The translations under genes were made by a program, and so were the position numbers. Source: Paraburkholderia nodosa DSM 21604 (lineage in GTDB: Bacteria > Pseudomonadota > Gammaproteobacteria > Burkholderiales > Burkholderiaceae). Taken from it: 64,000 nt of DNA. Below, one piece after another: positions 44,023 through 53,268 of the stretch; within the stretch, counting starts at the first letter, position 1; each line of letters opens with the position of its first letter. The notes beneath the pieces are model-generated. The model had not been told where the DNA came from and ran no database searches. It was given only the letters and a program-made list of their open reading frames with translations. Where the stretch lies: contig NZ_JAFA01000006.1 in NCBI RefSeq assembly GCF_000519185.1, forward strand, positions 168,454-232,453, in the 5' to 3' direction.

Positions 44023-46713
44023 ATGGCTCAGTTCAACTGCGATATCTGCGGCGTGCGCCCCGCTACGGTGCGGGTCGCCGTGTTGCAGGACGGCAGGCGG
44101 CGTTTTCTCGATGTCTGCGACTATCACTACGCACAGCTCACACGGCATCAGCGCACCTTGAGCCCGCTGGAGGCGCTGTTTCGCGCCTCGCAACAGGCAG
44201 ACGGCGCGGACGATGCCGGCGGCCCGGCGGCCGAACCTGCGCCACAAGCCATGGAAGCGGGCGACGGCGCCGTCGTCGAACGCTATTTCAGCGACGTGGC
44301 GCGTGAATTGCTCCAGCGCGCGGCGGAGCGGGCGGTGCAGTTCGGGCGGCGCGAGGTCGATACCGAGCATCTGCTTTACGAACTCGCGGGCAACGACGCA
44401 GGCGCGGCGATCCTCAAGCGTCTCGGCATTCAGCCCGACGATGTGCGCGCGTTCATCGACGCCAATGCGCAAAAGCGCGAAGGCGCGACCGCGCCCGAGG
44501 ACGGCCGCATCGGCGTCTCGCCGCGCCTGAAGGGCGCGCTCGACCGCGCGTTTCTCGTGTCGCGCGAACTGGGGCACAGCTACGTCGCGCCCGAGCATTT
44601 GCTCTTCGGGCTCACACAGGTGCCGGAAAGCTTCGCGGGCCATCTGCTGGGCCGCTACGGCGTCACGCCCCAGAAGGTGCTGCAGCGGCTCGTGGAGGCC
44701 CAGGGCGACAAACGCGAGCGTCCTGCCGCGAAGGGGCCGAGCACGACGCCGCAACTCGACCAATACAGCCGCGATCTCACCGCGCTCGCGAGCGAGGGCA
44801 AGCTCGACCCCGTGATCGGCCGTTCGAGCGAGATCGAGACCGTGGTGGAAGTGCTCGCGCGCCGGCGCAAGAACAATCCGGTGCTGATCGGCGAACCGGG
44901 TGTGGGCAAGACCGCGATCGCCGAAGGCCTCGCGCAACGCATGCTCAACGGCGACGTGCCCGAATCGCTGCGCGGGCGGCGGCTCGTCGAGCTGAACGTC
45001 AACGGGCTGATCGCGGGCGCGAAGTATCGCGGCGAATTCGAAGAGCGCGTGAAGGGCGTGATGGAGGAAATCTCGGCGCAGCGCGAAAGCCTCGTGCTCT
45101 TCATCGACGAAGTGCACATGATCGTCGGCGCGGGCCAGGGCGGCGGCGAGGGCGGGCTCGACATCGCCAATGTCTTCAAGCCGGCCATGGCGCGCGGCGA
45201 ACTGAACCTGATCGGTGCGACGACGCTCTCCGAGTACCAGAAGTACATCGAGAAAGACGCGGCGCTCGAGCGGCGCTTTCAGCCCGTGTTCGTCTCCGAG
45301 CCGAGCGTCGATCAGACGATCAACATCCTGCGCGGTTTGCGCGACAAGCTCGAGGTGCATCACCACGTCACCATTCGCGATGACGCGCTCGTGTCGGCGG
45401 CCGAGCTGTCGGACCGCTATGTGATGGGGCGCTTCCTGCCCGACAAGGCCATCGACCTGGTCGACCAGGCGGCGGCGCGCGTGCATCTTTCGGCCACTTC
45501 GCGGCCGGCGGCGATCCTCGAACTCGAAGCGGAGCTGGCGCAGTTGCGGCGCGAGCAGGACTACGCGGCGACGCGCAAGAACTTCGAGCGCGCCCATACG
45601 CTGGACGAGCCGATTGCCGACAAGGAAAAGGCGCTCACGCAGGCCACCGGTGACTGGAAAGGGCAGCTCGGCACCGTGACCTCCGACGTGACGAGCGAAG
45701 ACGTCGCGGAGATCGTCTCGAAGCTCACGGGCGTGCCGGTTACGCAACTGACCGCCGAGGAGCGCACGCGGCTGCTCGAAATGGAAAAGCGGCTGCATGA
45801 GCGCGTGATCGGCCAGGAGCAGGCCATCGTCGCGGTCAGCGATGCGGTGCGCCGTTCGCGCGCCGGGCTGCGGCGCGGCCGCCGGCCCACGGCGGTCTTC
45901 CTGTTCCTCGGGCCGACCGGCGTCGGCAAGACGGAGCTTGCGAAGGCGCTGGCCGAAGTGGTGTTCGGCGACGAAGACGCCATCGTGCGCATCGACATGA
46001 GCGAGTACATGGAGCGCCACGCCGTGTCGCGGCTGATCGGCTCGCCGCCGGGTTACGTCGGCTATGACGAAGGCGGCCAGTTGACCGAGAAGGTGCGCCG
46101 CCGCCCCTATTGCGTGATCCTGCTCGACGAAATCGAGAAAGCGCATTCCGACGTCTACAACGTGCTGCTGCAGGTGTTCGACGACGGCCGGCTCACCGAC
46201 GGCAAGGGGCGTGTGGTCGACTTCAGCAATACGGTCGTGATTGCGACGAGCAATCTCGGTTCCGACGTGGTCTCGGGGCAAAAGCGCTCGGGGCCGGGGT
46301 TCCTCTCGAGCGCCGAAGGGTCGATGCAGGGCGCCGTGATGGGCGAGTTGCGCCAGCATTTCCGGCCCGAGTTCCTGAATCGCATCGACGAGATCATCAT
46401 GTTCCAGCCGCTCACCAGCGACGAGCTGCGCTCGATCGTGCGGCTGCAGCTCGAACAGGTCCGGCGGATGGCGCGCAGCCAGGACATCGACCTGACGTTC
46501 GACGACAGCGTGATCGATTACCTCGCGGCGGAGGGGTATCGGCCGGAATTCGGTGCGCGTGAGTTGAAGCGCAAGATGCAGCAGGCGGTGGAGAACGAAC
46601 TGGCGAAGGAAATGCTCAAGGGCGGCGTGAAAGAGGGCGCCAAAGTCGTATGCCGTTACGACGCGGCGGGCAAACGCATGGCATTCGCGTTGCAGGGGGC
46701 GGGCGAAGGCTGA
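44023..46713 (+). CDS. Clp-family AAA+ disaggregase with N-terminal zinc finger (ClpG/ClpK or ClpC-like)
   Basis: An 896-residue class I Clp ATPase. It begins with a zinc finger (C6-x2-C9 ... C32-x2-H35), then a double Clp-N domain (about residues 90-230), AAA1 with Walker A GEPGVGKT near residue 290, a short coiled middle domain (about 500-545), and AAA2 with GPTGVGKT near 630 and SPPGYVGYDEGGQL. The ClpP-docking loop position reads PGF near 758, where ClpC has VGF or LGF. Zinc-finger Clps of this kind include heat-tolerance disaggregases. AAGGAG precedes the ATG. Confidence 0.88.
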   Translation: MAQFNCDICGVRPATVRVAVLQDGRRRFLDVCDYHYAQLTRHQRTLSPLEALFRASQQADGADDAGGPAAEPAPQAMEAGDGAVVERYFSDVARELLQRAAERAVQFGRREVDTEHLLYELAGNDAGAAILKRLGIQPDDVRAFIDANAQKREGATAPEDGRIGVSPRLKGALDRAFLVSRELGHSYVAPEHLLFGLTQVPESFAGHLLGRYGVTPQKVLQRLVEAQGDKRERPAAKGPSTTPQLDQYSRDLTALASEGKLDPVIGRSSEIETVVEVLARRRKNNPVLIGEPGVGKTAIAEGLAQRMLNGDVPESLRGRRLVELNVNGLIAGAKYRGEFEERVKGVMEEISAQRESLVLFIDEVHMIVGAGQGGGEGGLDIANVFKPAMARGELNLIGATTLSEYQKYIEKDAALERRFQPVFVSEPSVDQTINILRGLRDKLEVHHHVTIRDDALVSAAELSDRYVMGRFLPDKAIDLVDQAAARVHLSATSRPAAILELEAELAQLRREQDYAATRKNFERAHTLDEPIADKEKALTQATGDWKGQLGTVTSDVTSEDVAEIVSKLTGVPVTQLTAEERTRLLEMEKRLHERVIGQEQAIVAVSDAVRRSRAGLRRGRRPTAVFLFLGPTGVGKTELAKALAEVVFGDEDAIVRIDMSEYMERHAVSRLIGSPPGYVGYDEGGQLTEKVRRRPYCVILLDEIEKAHSDVYNVLLQVFDDGRLTDGKGRVVDFSNTVVIATSNLGSDVVSGQKRSGPGFLSSAEGSMQGAVMGELRQHFRPEFLNRIDEIIMFQPLTSDELRSIVRLQLEQVRRMARSQDIDLTFDDSVIDYLAAEGYRPEFGARELKRKMQQAVENELAKEMLKGGVKEGAKVVCRYDAAGKRMAFALQGAGEG

Positions 46714-46750
46714 TGCGGGCGGCCGGGCGGCGTTGCCCGTGCTCGCGCGC

Positions 46751-47986
46751 CTAGCGCACCAGCTTCGGGCGCGAGACGGGTTTGACGCCCGGACGTTCGA
46801 CGGCCCGCCGGATCCTGGCGAGCAGGTCGCCCTCGTGGAATCGCCGGTCCTCGCCGAAGCGCTCGGCAACCGTGAGATAGGCGCCGTGCAGGCGGCTCAT
46901 GATGTCCTCGCCTTCGGACTGCCGCAGGCCGAGGCGCCGGGCGAAGGCATGGAGTTCCGCCGGCAGCGGGAACGTCTTGCTCCGGTTGAGGCTGAGCGCC
47001 ATGCGCCCGTCGAGATCCGGGTAGATGTCCGTGCAGACCACGTCGAACACCGGAGCGAGACGGCGCGGCCCGGTCGGATCGATATAGAGGATTCCCAGGT
47101 TCTTCATGTGGGCATCGCCGTCGCGCAACAGGCACGAGAGGGCGATGCGCTCGAACAGGCGGCGTTTCTGCGCCGGGTCCGAGCGCGTATAGATGTCCAC
47201 GGCCTTGGCGATCATCTCGTAGCTGCCCTCGTACTTGGCCTTGCCGGTGAGCACGCTCATGTCCTCGAATCCGATGGGCGTGCCGTTCGGTTCGCGGTCG
47301 AAACGTGACATGACGAAGAGCTTGCCGTCTTCGGAAAGCCAGAAGTCGGGGACTTCGAGCGCCGCCTCTTTCGCCACCGACATGCAGAAGTATTCGTTGC
47401 GCGCGAGTCCGGGGAAGTCGTCGCCTTCGGCCTTCACGATCACCGTGCGCAGGGGCAGTGCCGTGTGCTCGGCGGGGCGCGAGGCGGTTTCTGCGGCGAG
47501 CGGAACGACCGCCTTTGGCTGCACGCCGGAAATGCCTGAGCCGAGCGCGTAGCGGTCGATCAGGCGCTCGAACAACCGCCCCGACGGCGAGGAAAGCAAT
47601 TCGTCCAGACGCTCGCCGTCGCTTTGCGGCACGCGCTCTCCCGGCACGGAATAGGTGAGCCGCCCGATCTGATTGGTGCCGGCGAGAAAGAGCAGGAACA
47701 TGTCGCTCGGCGCGCCGTAACGCGCGAGCCGTTCCTCGATGACGAAGCGCAGGTAGCCCTCCGGCCGGTTCATCGCGAAGACGCCCATCAGGTCGCCGCT
47801 CGCATAACTCTGGCGCCGCACCGGCATGGTGAGCGAGACGGCGGCCGTGTCCGGCGCGTCCCCGTAATTGAAGACGAAGCGGCTTTCGCGCGCGAGCAGA
47901 CCGCTCGGTCCCTGCGGTGTATGGACTTCCAGGTTGCGGATTTCGCGCAGGAGCCTCTCGAGGTCGAATGCGGCGCTGGCAGTCAT
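46751..47986 (-). CDS. hipA: HipA-family serine/threonine kinase toxin
   Basis: A 411-residue HipA-like kinase: Gly-rich loop SGISGVQPK near residue 150, ATP-binding VIVKAEGDDFPGLARNEYFCM, catalytic loop LLRDGDAHMKNLGILY (HxDxHxKN-like with Arg-Asp-Gly-Asp) and the DFG-like APVFDVVCTD. Classic HipA phosphorylates glutamyl-tRNA synthetase and causes dormancy; here the target is unknown. Its ATG overlaps the hipB stop (ATGA), so antitoxin and toxin are coupled, antitoxin first. Confidence 0.92.
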   Translation of the reverse strand: MTASAAFDLERLLREIRNLEVHTPQGPSGLLARESRFVFNYGDAPDTAAVSLTMPVRRQSYASGDLMGVFAMNRPEGYLRFVIEERLARYGAPSDMFLLFLAGTNQIGRLTYSVPGERVPQSDGERLDELLSSPSGRLFERLIDRYALGSGISGVQPKAVVPLAAETASRPAEHTALPLRTVIVKAEGDDFPGLARNEYFCMSVAKEAALEVPDFWLSEDGKLFVMSRFDREPNGTPIGFEDMSVLTGKAKYEGSYEMIAKAVDIYTRSDPAQKRRLFERIALSCLLRDGDAHMKNLGILYIDPTGPRRLAPVFDVVCTDIYPDLDGRMALSLNRSKTFPLPAELHAFARRLGLRQSEGEDIMSRLHGAYLTVAERFGEDRRFHEGDLLARIRRAVERPGVKPVSRPKLVR

Positions 47987-48261
47987 TCGTCGTCCCTGAA
48001 TATGTCGTTCAGGTCCTCGAGGATGACGGTATCCATGGGGCGAAGCACGACTTCATAGCCGAGCGCGTTCACGAGACGGCAGAGTTCGCGTACGCCGACG
48101 TTGCCTGCGTGTTCGGCGTTCGTGACGGTGCGGCGGGCGACGCCCGCCTGCTCCGCGAGGGCCTGCTGGGTCAGCTTGCGCTCGCGGCGCGTCGCGCGCA
48201 GGCCTTCTGCCAGGCGTTCGACGTTAGAGATCGAGAGGTTCGCGGATTTTTTGCGCATCAT
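47983..48261 (-). CDS. hipB: HipB-like antitoxin, Cro/CI-type DNA-binding protein
   Basis: A ~92-residue protein with an XRE helix-turn-helix (LAEGLRATRRERKLTQQALAEQAGVARRTVTNAEHAG) and a C-terminal tail VILEDLNDIFRDDE. It should neutralise HipA and repress the operon. Three ATGs lie at 48270, 48261 and 48258; the first overlaps a TATAAT -10 box, so 48261 or 48258 is the likely start and the message would be almost leaderless. The first operator repeat covers this start. Confidence 0.88.
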   Translation of the reverse strand: MMRKKSANLSISNVERLAEGLRATRRERKLTQQALAEQAGVARRTVTNAEHAGNVGVRELCRLVNALGYEVVLRPMDTVILEDLNDIFRDDE

Positions 48262-48269
48262 GGTGCGCA
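48252..48269. promoter_or_regulatory. hipBA operator 1 (TGCGCA-N6-TGCGCA)
   Basis: TGCGCA-TCATGG-TGCGCA. It covers the hipB start codons and adjoins the TATAAT -10 box (48269-48274, minus strand). Binding here would block both transcription and translation. Confidence 0.8.
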
Positions 48270-48274
48270 TTATA
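48269..48274 (-). promoter_or_regulatory. Perfect -10 box of hipBA
   Basis: Minus-strand TATAAT, with start of transcription expected near 48262, at the hipB ATG. No clear -35 hexamer is seen 17 bases upstream. Confidence 0.55.
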
Positions 48275-48292
48275 GGCCGGTATTGAGCACTT

Positions 48293-48310
48293 TGCGCATA
48301 ATTCTGCGCA
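48293..48310. promoter_or_regulatory. hipBA operator 2
   Basis: TGCGCA-TAATTC-TGCGCA, 41 bases from operator 1, near where the -35 region of the hipBA promoter should lie. Confidence 0.8.
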
Positions 48311-48339
48311 TCAAGGCAGCCGGATTCCGTGGCGGAAAA

Positions 48340-48357
48340 TGCGCACAATCTTGCGCA
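48340..48357. promoter_or_regulatory. hipBA operator 3
   Basis: TGCGCA-CAATCT-TGCGCA, 47 bases from operator 2. Confidence 0.78.
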
Positions 48358-48366
48358 AAGCTGCAG

Positions 48367-48412
48367 CTGACATGCCGATATGCGCATGATTTTGCGCATA
48401 TCGGCATGTCAG
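48367..48412. repeat. Perfect 20-bp-arm palindrome between abm operon and hipBA
   Basis: Arms 48367-48386 and 48393-48412 are exact complements with a 6-base loop. It lies 65 bases after the end of the anthranilate operon and upstream of hipBA on the same strand. It may end the first operon, although no T-run follows, or act as an extended operator. Confidence 0.85.
48381..48398. promoter_or_regulatory. hipBA operator 4, inside a large palindrome
   Basis: TGCGCA-TGATTT-TGCGCA, 41 bases from operator 3, placed at the centre of the 46-base hairpin at 48367-48412. Confidence 0.78.
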
Positions 48413-48477
48413 GGGCGCGATGCAGAATCGTTAAAGATTCAACGGTTTACGTAGTATTTCTTCCGCCTCGCGCCGCT

Positions 48478-50115
48478 TCACATCGACCGCAACGCCGAGC
48501 GCTTGAGCTTACCGGTCTCGGTGCGCGGCAGCGCGTCGATAAAAGCGATCAGGCGCGGATATTTGTACGCCGCCACGGCGCTCTTCACGAAGTTCTGCAA
48601 CTCGGTGACCAGGGCGTCGCCGGCGCTGAAGCCCGGGCGCAAGACGACGAACGCCTTCACCACCTGGCCGCGCACTTCGTCGGGCACGCCCGTTACGCCG
48701 CACTCGGCCACGGCGGGGTGCTGCATGAGCACCGTCTCGACTTCGGGCCCCGCGATGTTGTAGCCCGACGAAACGATCATGTCGTCGGAGCGGGCCTGAT
48801 AGAACACATAGCCGTCGGCGTCGATGGATACGGCGTCGCCGGGCAGGTTCCAGCCGCCGCGCACGAACACGGCCTGGCGTTCGTCGGCGAGGTAGCGGCA
48901 GCCGGTCGGGCCGCGCACGGCGAGATTGCCCGTCACGCCGGGCGGCACCGGCTGCAGGTCATTGTCCAGCGCCTGCACGACGTAGCCAGGCACCGCGCGG
49001 CCGATCGAGCCGGGGCGCACATCGGCGCCCGCGGACGAGACGAAGATATGAATCAGCTCAGTGCCGCCAATGCCGTCGATCATCTCGATGCCCGTCGCGT
49101 CGCGCCATAGATCGCGCGTGGCCTGCGGCAGGGCTTCTCCGGCGGATACCGTCTTGCGCAGGCTGGCCAGGTCGTACTGCGTGACGAGCGCCGCCATCTG
49201 CCGGTAGAACGTGGGCGCGGTGAAGACGATGGTCGCGTGAAAACGCTGGATCGTGTCGAGCAGCAGCGCCGGCGTGAGTTTTTCGATCAGCACCGTCGAC
49301 GCGCCGACGCGCAGCGGAAAACACAGCAGCCCGCCCAGCCCGAACGTGAACGCGAGCGGCGGCGTGCCGCAGAACACGTCCTCGGCTGTGGGCTTCAGGA
49401 TGTGGCGCGGGAACAGGTCGCACATCGCGATCACGTCGCGGTGAAAGTGCATGCAGCCCTTGGGCATGCCTGTCGTCCCGCTCGTGAAGGCGATCAGGCA
49501 GACGTCGTTGCTGGCCGTGTCGCAGGCCGTGAAGTCGGTGGGCTTGCCTGCCGCGAGCGCTTCCAGCGTGCCCGGCGCCGTGTCGTGAAAATAGCAGACC
49601 TGCTTGATGCCTACGCAAAAGAACTCGTCGGCGGGGTCCATGCAGCGCGCGAGTTCTTCAGTGAGCCGCACGTCGCACAGTGCCGCGCACACCTGCGCCT
49701 TGTCTGCGATCTGCTTGAGCTCCTTCGCGCGCAAGAGCGGCATGGTGGGTATCACCACGAGCCCTGCCTTGAGCGACGCGAGAAACGCCACGGCCATTTG
49801 CAGCGTGTTCGGCCCGCGCAACAGGACGCGGTTGCCCGGTTGCAGCCCCATGTCTTCCACCAGCACGCGGGCGCTGCGATTGACGAGCGCGAGCAGTTCG
49901 GCGTACGTGGTGGCTTGCGGCTTGCCGTCGATGTCCGACCAGATGGCCGGGCGCTCGCCGTGCCCGGCCTCGATCGCGCGGTCCAGCAGCTCGACCGCGC
50001 AATTCATGCGCGCAGGGTAGGCAACGTCGGGATTGTCGAGCAGCATGTCGGGCCACTGCGACTCGGGCGGCAGATGATCGCGTGCGAACGTATCGACATG
50101 GGCGGTGGGTTGCAT
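48478..50115 (-). CDS. abmG: 2-aminobenzoate-CoA ligase
   Basis: A 545-residue AMP-forming acyl-CoA synthetase. The AMP-binding signature is IAFTSGTTGMPKGCMHFHRD; further motifs are GIGGTELIHIF and the hinge YQARSDDMIVSSGYNIAGPEVE, ending with the catalytic Lys in PRTETGKLKRSALR. The sequence fits the benzoate/2-aminobenzoate-CoA ligase group, and the operon context with an aminobenzoyl-CoA monooxygenase/reductase makes anthranilate the likely substrate. It activates anthranilate to 2-aminobenzoyl-CoA. Last gene of the operon. Confidence 0.85.
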   Translation of the reverse strand: MQPTAHVDTFARDHLPPESQWPDMLLDNPDVAYPARMNCAVELLDRAIEAGHGERPAIWSDIDGKPQATTYAELLALVNRSARVLVEDMGLQPGNRVLLRGPNTLQMAVAFLASLKAGLVVIPTMPLLRAKELKQIADKAQVCAALCDVRLTEELARCMDPADEFFCVGIKQVCYFHDTAPGTLEALAAGKPTDFTACDTASNDVCLIAFTSGTTGMPKGCMHFHRDVIAMCDLFPRHILKPTAEDVFCGTPPLAFTFGLGGLLCFPLRVGASTVLIEKLTPALLLDTIQRFHATIVFTAPTFYRQMAALVTQYDLASLRKTVSAGEALPQATRDLWRDATGIEMIDGIGGTELIHIFVSSAGADVRPGSIGRAVPGYVVQALDNDLQPVPPGVTGNLAVRGPTGCRYLADERQAVFVRGGWNLPGDAVSIDADGYVFYQARSDDMIVSSGYNIAGPEVETVLMQHPAVAECGVTGVPDEVRGQVVKAFVVLRPGFSAGDALVTELQNFVKSAVAAYKYPRLIAFIDALPRTETGKLKRSALRSM

Positions 50116-50167
50116 GGCGTCTCCGGCTGTCTGTATGAGCTGATCGTTCTATTGCGTGGGCGGCGGT

Positions 50168-50584
50168 CTATCGGCGCGTGAGACGCGCGTCGTCGGGAAT
50201 CACGGCGGTCGCTTCGATTTCCACTTTGGCGTCGTCTTCCATGAGCGCAACCACCTGCACCGCGCTCATGGCGATGTCGTAGTCGCCAATCAGCTCGCGA
50301 AACGCGGCGCCAATTTCCTTCAGCGATGCCAGGTACTCCTTCTTGTCGGTGACGTACCAGGTCATGCGCACGAGGTGCTCGGGCCTGCCGCCCGCGGTTT
50401 CGAGAACGGCGACGATATTGCGCAACGCCTGCACGGCCTGCGCGCCGAATTCGCGGCTCGTGAAGCGCGCGTTCTCGTCCCAGCCGATCTGGCCGGCGAT
50501 ATAGACCTGCGTGCCGGTAGCGGCGACGCCGTTGGCATACCCGCGCGGCTTGACCCAGCCTGCGGGAAGAAAGGCTTGTTTCAT
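50168..50584 (-). CDS. RidA-family enamine/imine deaminase
   Basis: A 138-residue RidA/YjgF-family protein: [46 protein letters not shown] and [19 protein letters not shown], where the Arg/Glu active-site region is preserved. RidA proteins hydrolyse reactive enamines and imines to ketones and ammonia. In this operon the ring-reduced 2-amino-5-oxo-cyclohexenyl-CoA is an enamine, so RidA could speed its deamination (inference). It lies between the acyl-CoA dehydrogenase and ligase genes. Confidence 0.85.
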   Translation of the reverse strand: MKQAFLPAGWVKPRGYANGVAATGTQVYIAGQIGWDENARFTSREFGAQAVQALRNIVAVLETAGGRPEHLVRMTWYVTDKKEYLASLKEIGAAFRELIGDYDIAMSAVQVVALMEDDAKVEIEATAVIPDDARLTRR

Positions 50585-50625
50585 GTTTCGTCCGGTTCCG
50601 TAGAGAGACGTCGCGCAGCACACGC

Positions 50626-51810
50626 TTACGCGGCGTTGTATGCCTTGAGCAAGTCACGCCCGACGATGAGCTGCTGCACCTCGGTCGCACCTTCGTAAAT
50701 GCGCAGCGAGCGAATCTCGCGGTAGAGCGACTCGACAATGTTGCCGCTTTGCACGCCCATGCCGCCCCAAAGTTGCACGGCCGCATCGATCACCTGCTGC
50801 GCGCCTTCGCTTGCATGCCACTTCGCCATGGCGGCTTCGCGCGTCACGCTTTCGCCCTGGTCGCGCAGCCACGCCGCGCGATAGACGAGCAGGGCGCTGC
50901 TGTCGATGGTGAGCGCCATTTGTGCGAGCTTTGCCTGGGTCAACTGAAAATCGCCGAGCGTCTGGCCGAACATCTTGCGCGAAGCGGCGCGCGCGAGTCC
51001 TTCGGCCATCGCGCGGCGCGCGAAGCCGAGCGAAGCCGCGGCCACCGAGGTGCGGAAAATATCGAGCGTGCGCATGGCGATCTTGAAGCCTTCGCCCGGC
51101 GCGCCGAGCATCTGGCTGCGCTTCACGCGTGCGCCGGTGAAGCGCAGGCGCGCGAGCGGATGCGGCGCGATCACGTCGATGCGTTCGGCGATTTCGAGCC
51201 CGGCGGTGTCGGCATCGACCACGAACGCGCTGATGCCGCGCGAGCCCGGCGCTTCGCCGGTGCGGGCGAACACCACGTAGAAGTCGGCGATGCCGCCGTT
51301 CGAAATCCACGTTTTTTCGCCGTCGAGCACGTAGTCGTCGCCCTCGGCGCGTGCGGCGAGCGCCATCGCGGCGACGTCGGAGCCCGCTTCCGGTTCGGAG
51401 AGCGCAAACGCGGCAATCGCTTCGCCGCGTGCTACGCGCGGCAGATAGCGCGACTTTTGCGCTTCGTCGCCGGCCAGCGAGATGGCGCCGGAGCCGAGGC
51501 CCTGCATGGCGAGCGCGAAGTCGGCGAGGCCCGAGTGCTTCGCGAGCGTTTCGCGCAGCAGGCAGACGGCGCGCGTGTCGATCGTGTCGCCATGGCCGCC
51601 GTAAGCGGTGCCGCCCACGCCGTAGCGCAGCCAGCCGGCATCGCCCAGCTTGCGCACGAGCGCGCGGCAGGTCGCATCGACATCGTCGTGCTGCACGTGC
51701 GCGAGATGCTCACGCGCCCACGTCTCGATTCCCGCGCCGAGCGCGCGATGGCGGTCTTCGAAGAACGGCCACGCGAGCGCGTCGTGGAGGTTGGTTTCAA
51801 CGGCAGCGTT
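50626..51810 (-). CDS. Acyl-CoA dehydrogenase of the anthranilate operon
   Basis: A ~394-residue FAD acyl-CoA dehydrogenase: [51 protein letters not shown], and [25 protein letters not shown] with the catalytic-Glu region. It probably handles the alicyclic CoA intermediate after ring reduction. A TTG start at 51810 is chosen: AAGGGG lies upstream and the frame starts right after the previous stop; no ATG fits. Known abm clusters carry an acyl-CoA dehydrogenase-type gene. Confidence 0.88.
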   Translation of the reverse strand, partial: NAAVETNLHDALAWPFFEDRHRALGAGIETWAREHLAHVQHDDVDATCRALVRKLGDAGWLRYGVGGTAYGGHGDTIDTRAVCLLRETLAKHSGLADFALAMQGLGSGAISLAGDEAQKSRYLPRVARGEAIAAFALSEPEAGSDVAAMALAARAEGDDYVLDGEKTWISNGGIADFYVVFARTGEAPGSRGISAFVVDADTAGLEIAERIDVIAPHPLARLRFTGARVKRSQMLGAPGEGFKIAMRTLDIFRTSVAAASLGFARRAMAEGLARAASRKMFGQTLGDFQLTQAKLAQMALTIDSSALLVYRAAWLRDQGESVTREAAMAKWHASEGAQQVIDAAVQLWGGMGVQSGNIVESLYREIRSLRIYEGATEVQQLIVGRDLLKAYNAA

Positions 51811-51814
51811 CAAT

Positions 51815-52669
51815 TCAGTCCCCTTCGAAAACCGGCCGCGTTTTGGCCGCGAACGCCTCATAGGCGCGGCCGAAATCGCGCGTGGCCATGCAGATCGCCT
51901 GCGCCTGCGCTTCGGACTCGATCGCCTCGTCGATGCTCATGGTCCATTCCTGATGCAGCATCGTCTTGGTGATGCCGTGCGCAAAGGTCGGGCCGGACGC
52001 GAGATCGGCGGCGAGCTTCTGCGCATCGGCGAGCAGCGTTTCGGGCTCGCAGATGCGGTTGTAGAAGCCCCAGGCGTGGCCTTCTTCCCCGCTTGCGGAG
52101 CGGCCCGTGTAAAGCAGCTCGGCCGCGCGGCCCTGGCCGATGATGCGTGGCAGGATCGCGCACGCGCCCATGTCGCAGCCCGCGAGCCCCACGCGCGTGA
52201 AGAGGAACGCGAGCTTGCTGCGTGCCGTGGCGTAGCGCATGTCGGAGGCCATGGCGAGAATCGCGCCGGCGCCGGCGCAGATGCCGTCCACGGCGGCGAT
52301 GATCGGCTGCGGGCAGTGGCGCATGGCTTTCACGAGGTCGCCGGTCATGCGCGTGAACATCAGCAGTTCGGGCATCGGCAGATCGATGAGCGGTGCGATG
52401 ATGTCGTGCACGTCGCCGCCCGAGCAGAAGTTTTCGCCCGCGCCATGCAGCACGATGGCCTTCACGTCCGTCGCATAGGCGAGCTGGCGAAACAGATCGC
52501 GTAGTTCTGCATACGATTCGAACGTGAGCGGATTCTTGCGCTCGGGGCGGTTGAGCGTGATGGTTGCCACGCGGCCTTGAACCGACCAGCCGAAGTGTTG
52601 CGCCTCATAACCGGCAAGCGTGATGCGGTTGCCCGCGAGGAGCGCTTCGGCGCTGGAACGTGTCGTCAA
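51815..52669 (-). CDS. Enoyl-CoA hydratase/isomerase family protein
   Basis: A ~284-residue crotonase-fold protein: [30 protein letters not shown], the oxyanion segments [16 protein letters not shown] and [18 protein letters not shown], and [22 protein letters not shown]. It likely hydrates or opens the ring of the CoA-bound intermediate. The start is a TTG at 52669 after GGGAGA; the frame is open further upstream through the MarR gene region. Member of the seven-gene abm operon. Confidence 0.88.
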   Translation of the reverse strand: MTTRSSAEALLAGNRITLAGYEAQHFGWSVQGRVATITLNRPERKNPLTFESYAELRDLFRQLAYATDVKAIVLHGAGENFCSGGDVHDIIAPLIDLPMPELLMFTRMTGDLVKAMRHCPQPIIAAVDGICAGAGAILAMASDMRYATARSKLAFLFTRVGLAGCDMGACAILPRIIGQGRAAELLYTGRSASGEEGHAWGFYNRICEPETLLADAQKLAADLASGPTFAHGITKTMLHQEWTMSIDEAIESEAQAQAICMATRDFGRAYEAFAAKTRPVFEGD

Positions 52670-52704
52670 GATAGGTCTCCCGGATCTTTGCAATTGCAGT
52701 GTGT

Positions 52705-53268
52705 TCAGCTTTCGAGCCCGTTGCGCAGATGTTGCTTGAGCTTGCCGAGCCGCTCGTGCATCTTCGACTTCTCGTCGAGCGAGAGGCCGCCGAACAGTTC
52801 CACCACCCATTGCTCGTGCGCGGCCGCCATGCGGTCGAAGAGGGCGCGGCCCTCGGGCGTGAGGCGCACCACGAAGGCGCGCCGGTCGTCGGGGGCGACG
52901 TCGCGCACGACGAGGCCTTCCTTTTCGAGCTGATCGGTAATGCCCGTGACGTTGCCGCCCGTCACCATCAGGCGGCGCGAGAGTTCCGTCATGCGCAGAC
53001 CTTCGGGGTGGCGCTCGAGCTGTGCCATCAGGTCGAAGCGCGGCAGCGTCGTATCGAACTCGACGCGCAGGCGGCGGCGCAGCTCGGCTTGCACGAGGTT
53101 CGTGGTGGTGAGCAGGCGCAGCCACAGGCGCAGGCCCATGTGGCTGTCGGCGCCCGTGCTCATTTCCATGTCGACGACATTCCCGGCCGGCTTTTCGACG
53201 CCCTTGCGCGGCGCTTTCGTTGCGGCCTTCGCGGTGGCGTTCTTGCGCGTGGATGCGGGCGATGTCAT
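52705..53268 (-). CDS. MarR-family transcriptional regulator
   Basis: A 187-residue MarR regulator with a Lys/Ala-rich ~45-residue N-terminal extension. The winged helix is standard: [85 protein letters not shown]. Its start overlaps the SDR stop (ATGA). Encoded within the anthranilate operon, it should bind the palindrome at 56448-56471 and be released by an aromatic-CoA or acid ligand (inference). Confidence 0.9.
   Translation of the reverse strand: MTSPASTRKNATAKAATKAPRKGVEKPAGNVVDMEMSTGADSHMGLRLWLRLLTTTNLVQAELRRRLRVEFDTTLPRFDLMAQLERHPEGLRMTELSRRLMVTGGNVTGITDQLEKEGLVVRDVAPDDRRAFVVRLTPEGRALFDRMAAAHEQWVVELFGGLSLDEKSKMHERLGKLKQHLRNGLES

Noticed and set aside
43846..46869. Very long antisense ORF (about 1000 codons) opposite the Clp gene
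   Set aside because: Arg/His/Ala-rich composition typical of a GC-rich shadow frame; the sense strand encodes a full Clp ATPase. The same reasoning removes long antisense frames over rpoN, phosphoketolase, the TonB receptor, the GntP permease and abmA.
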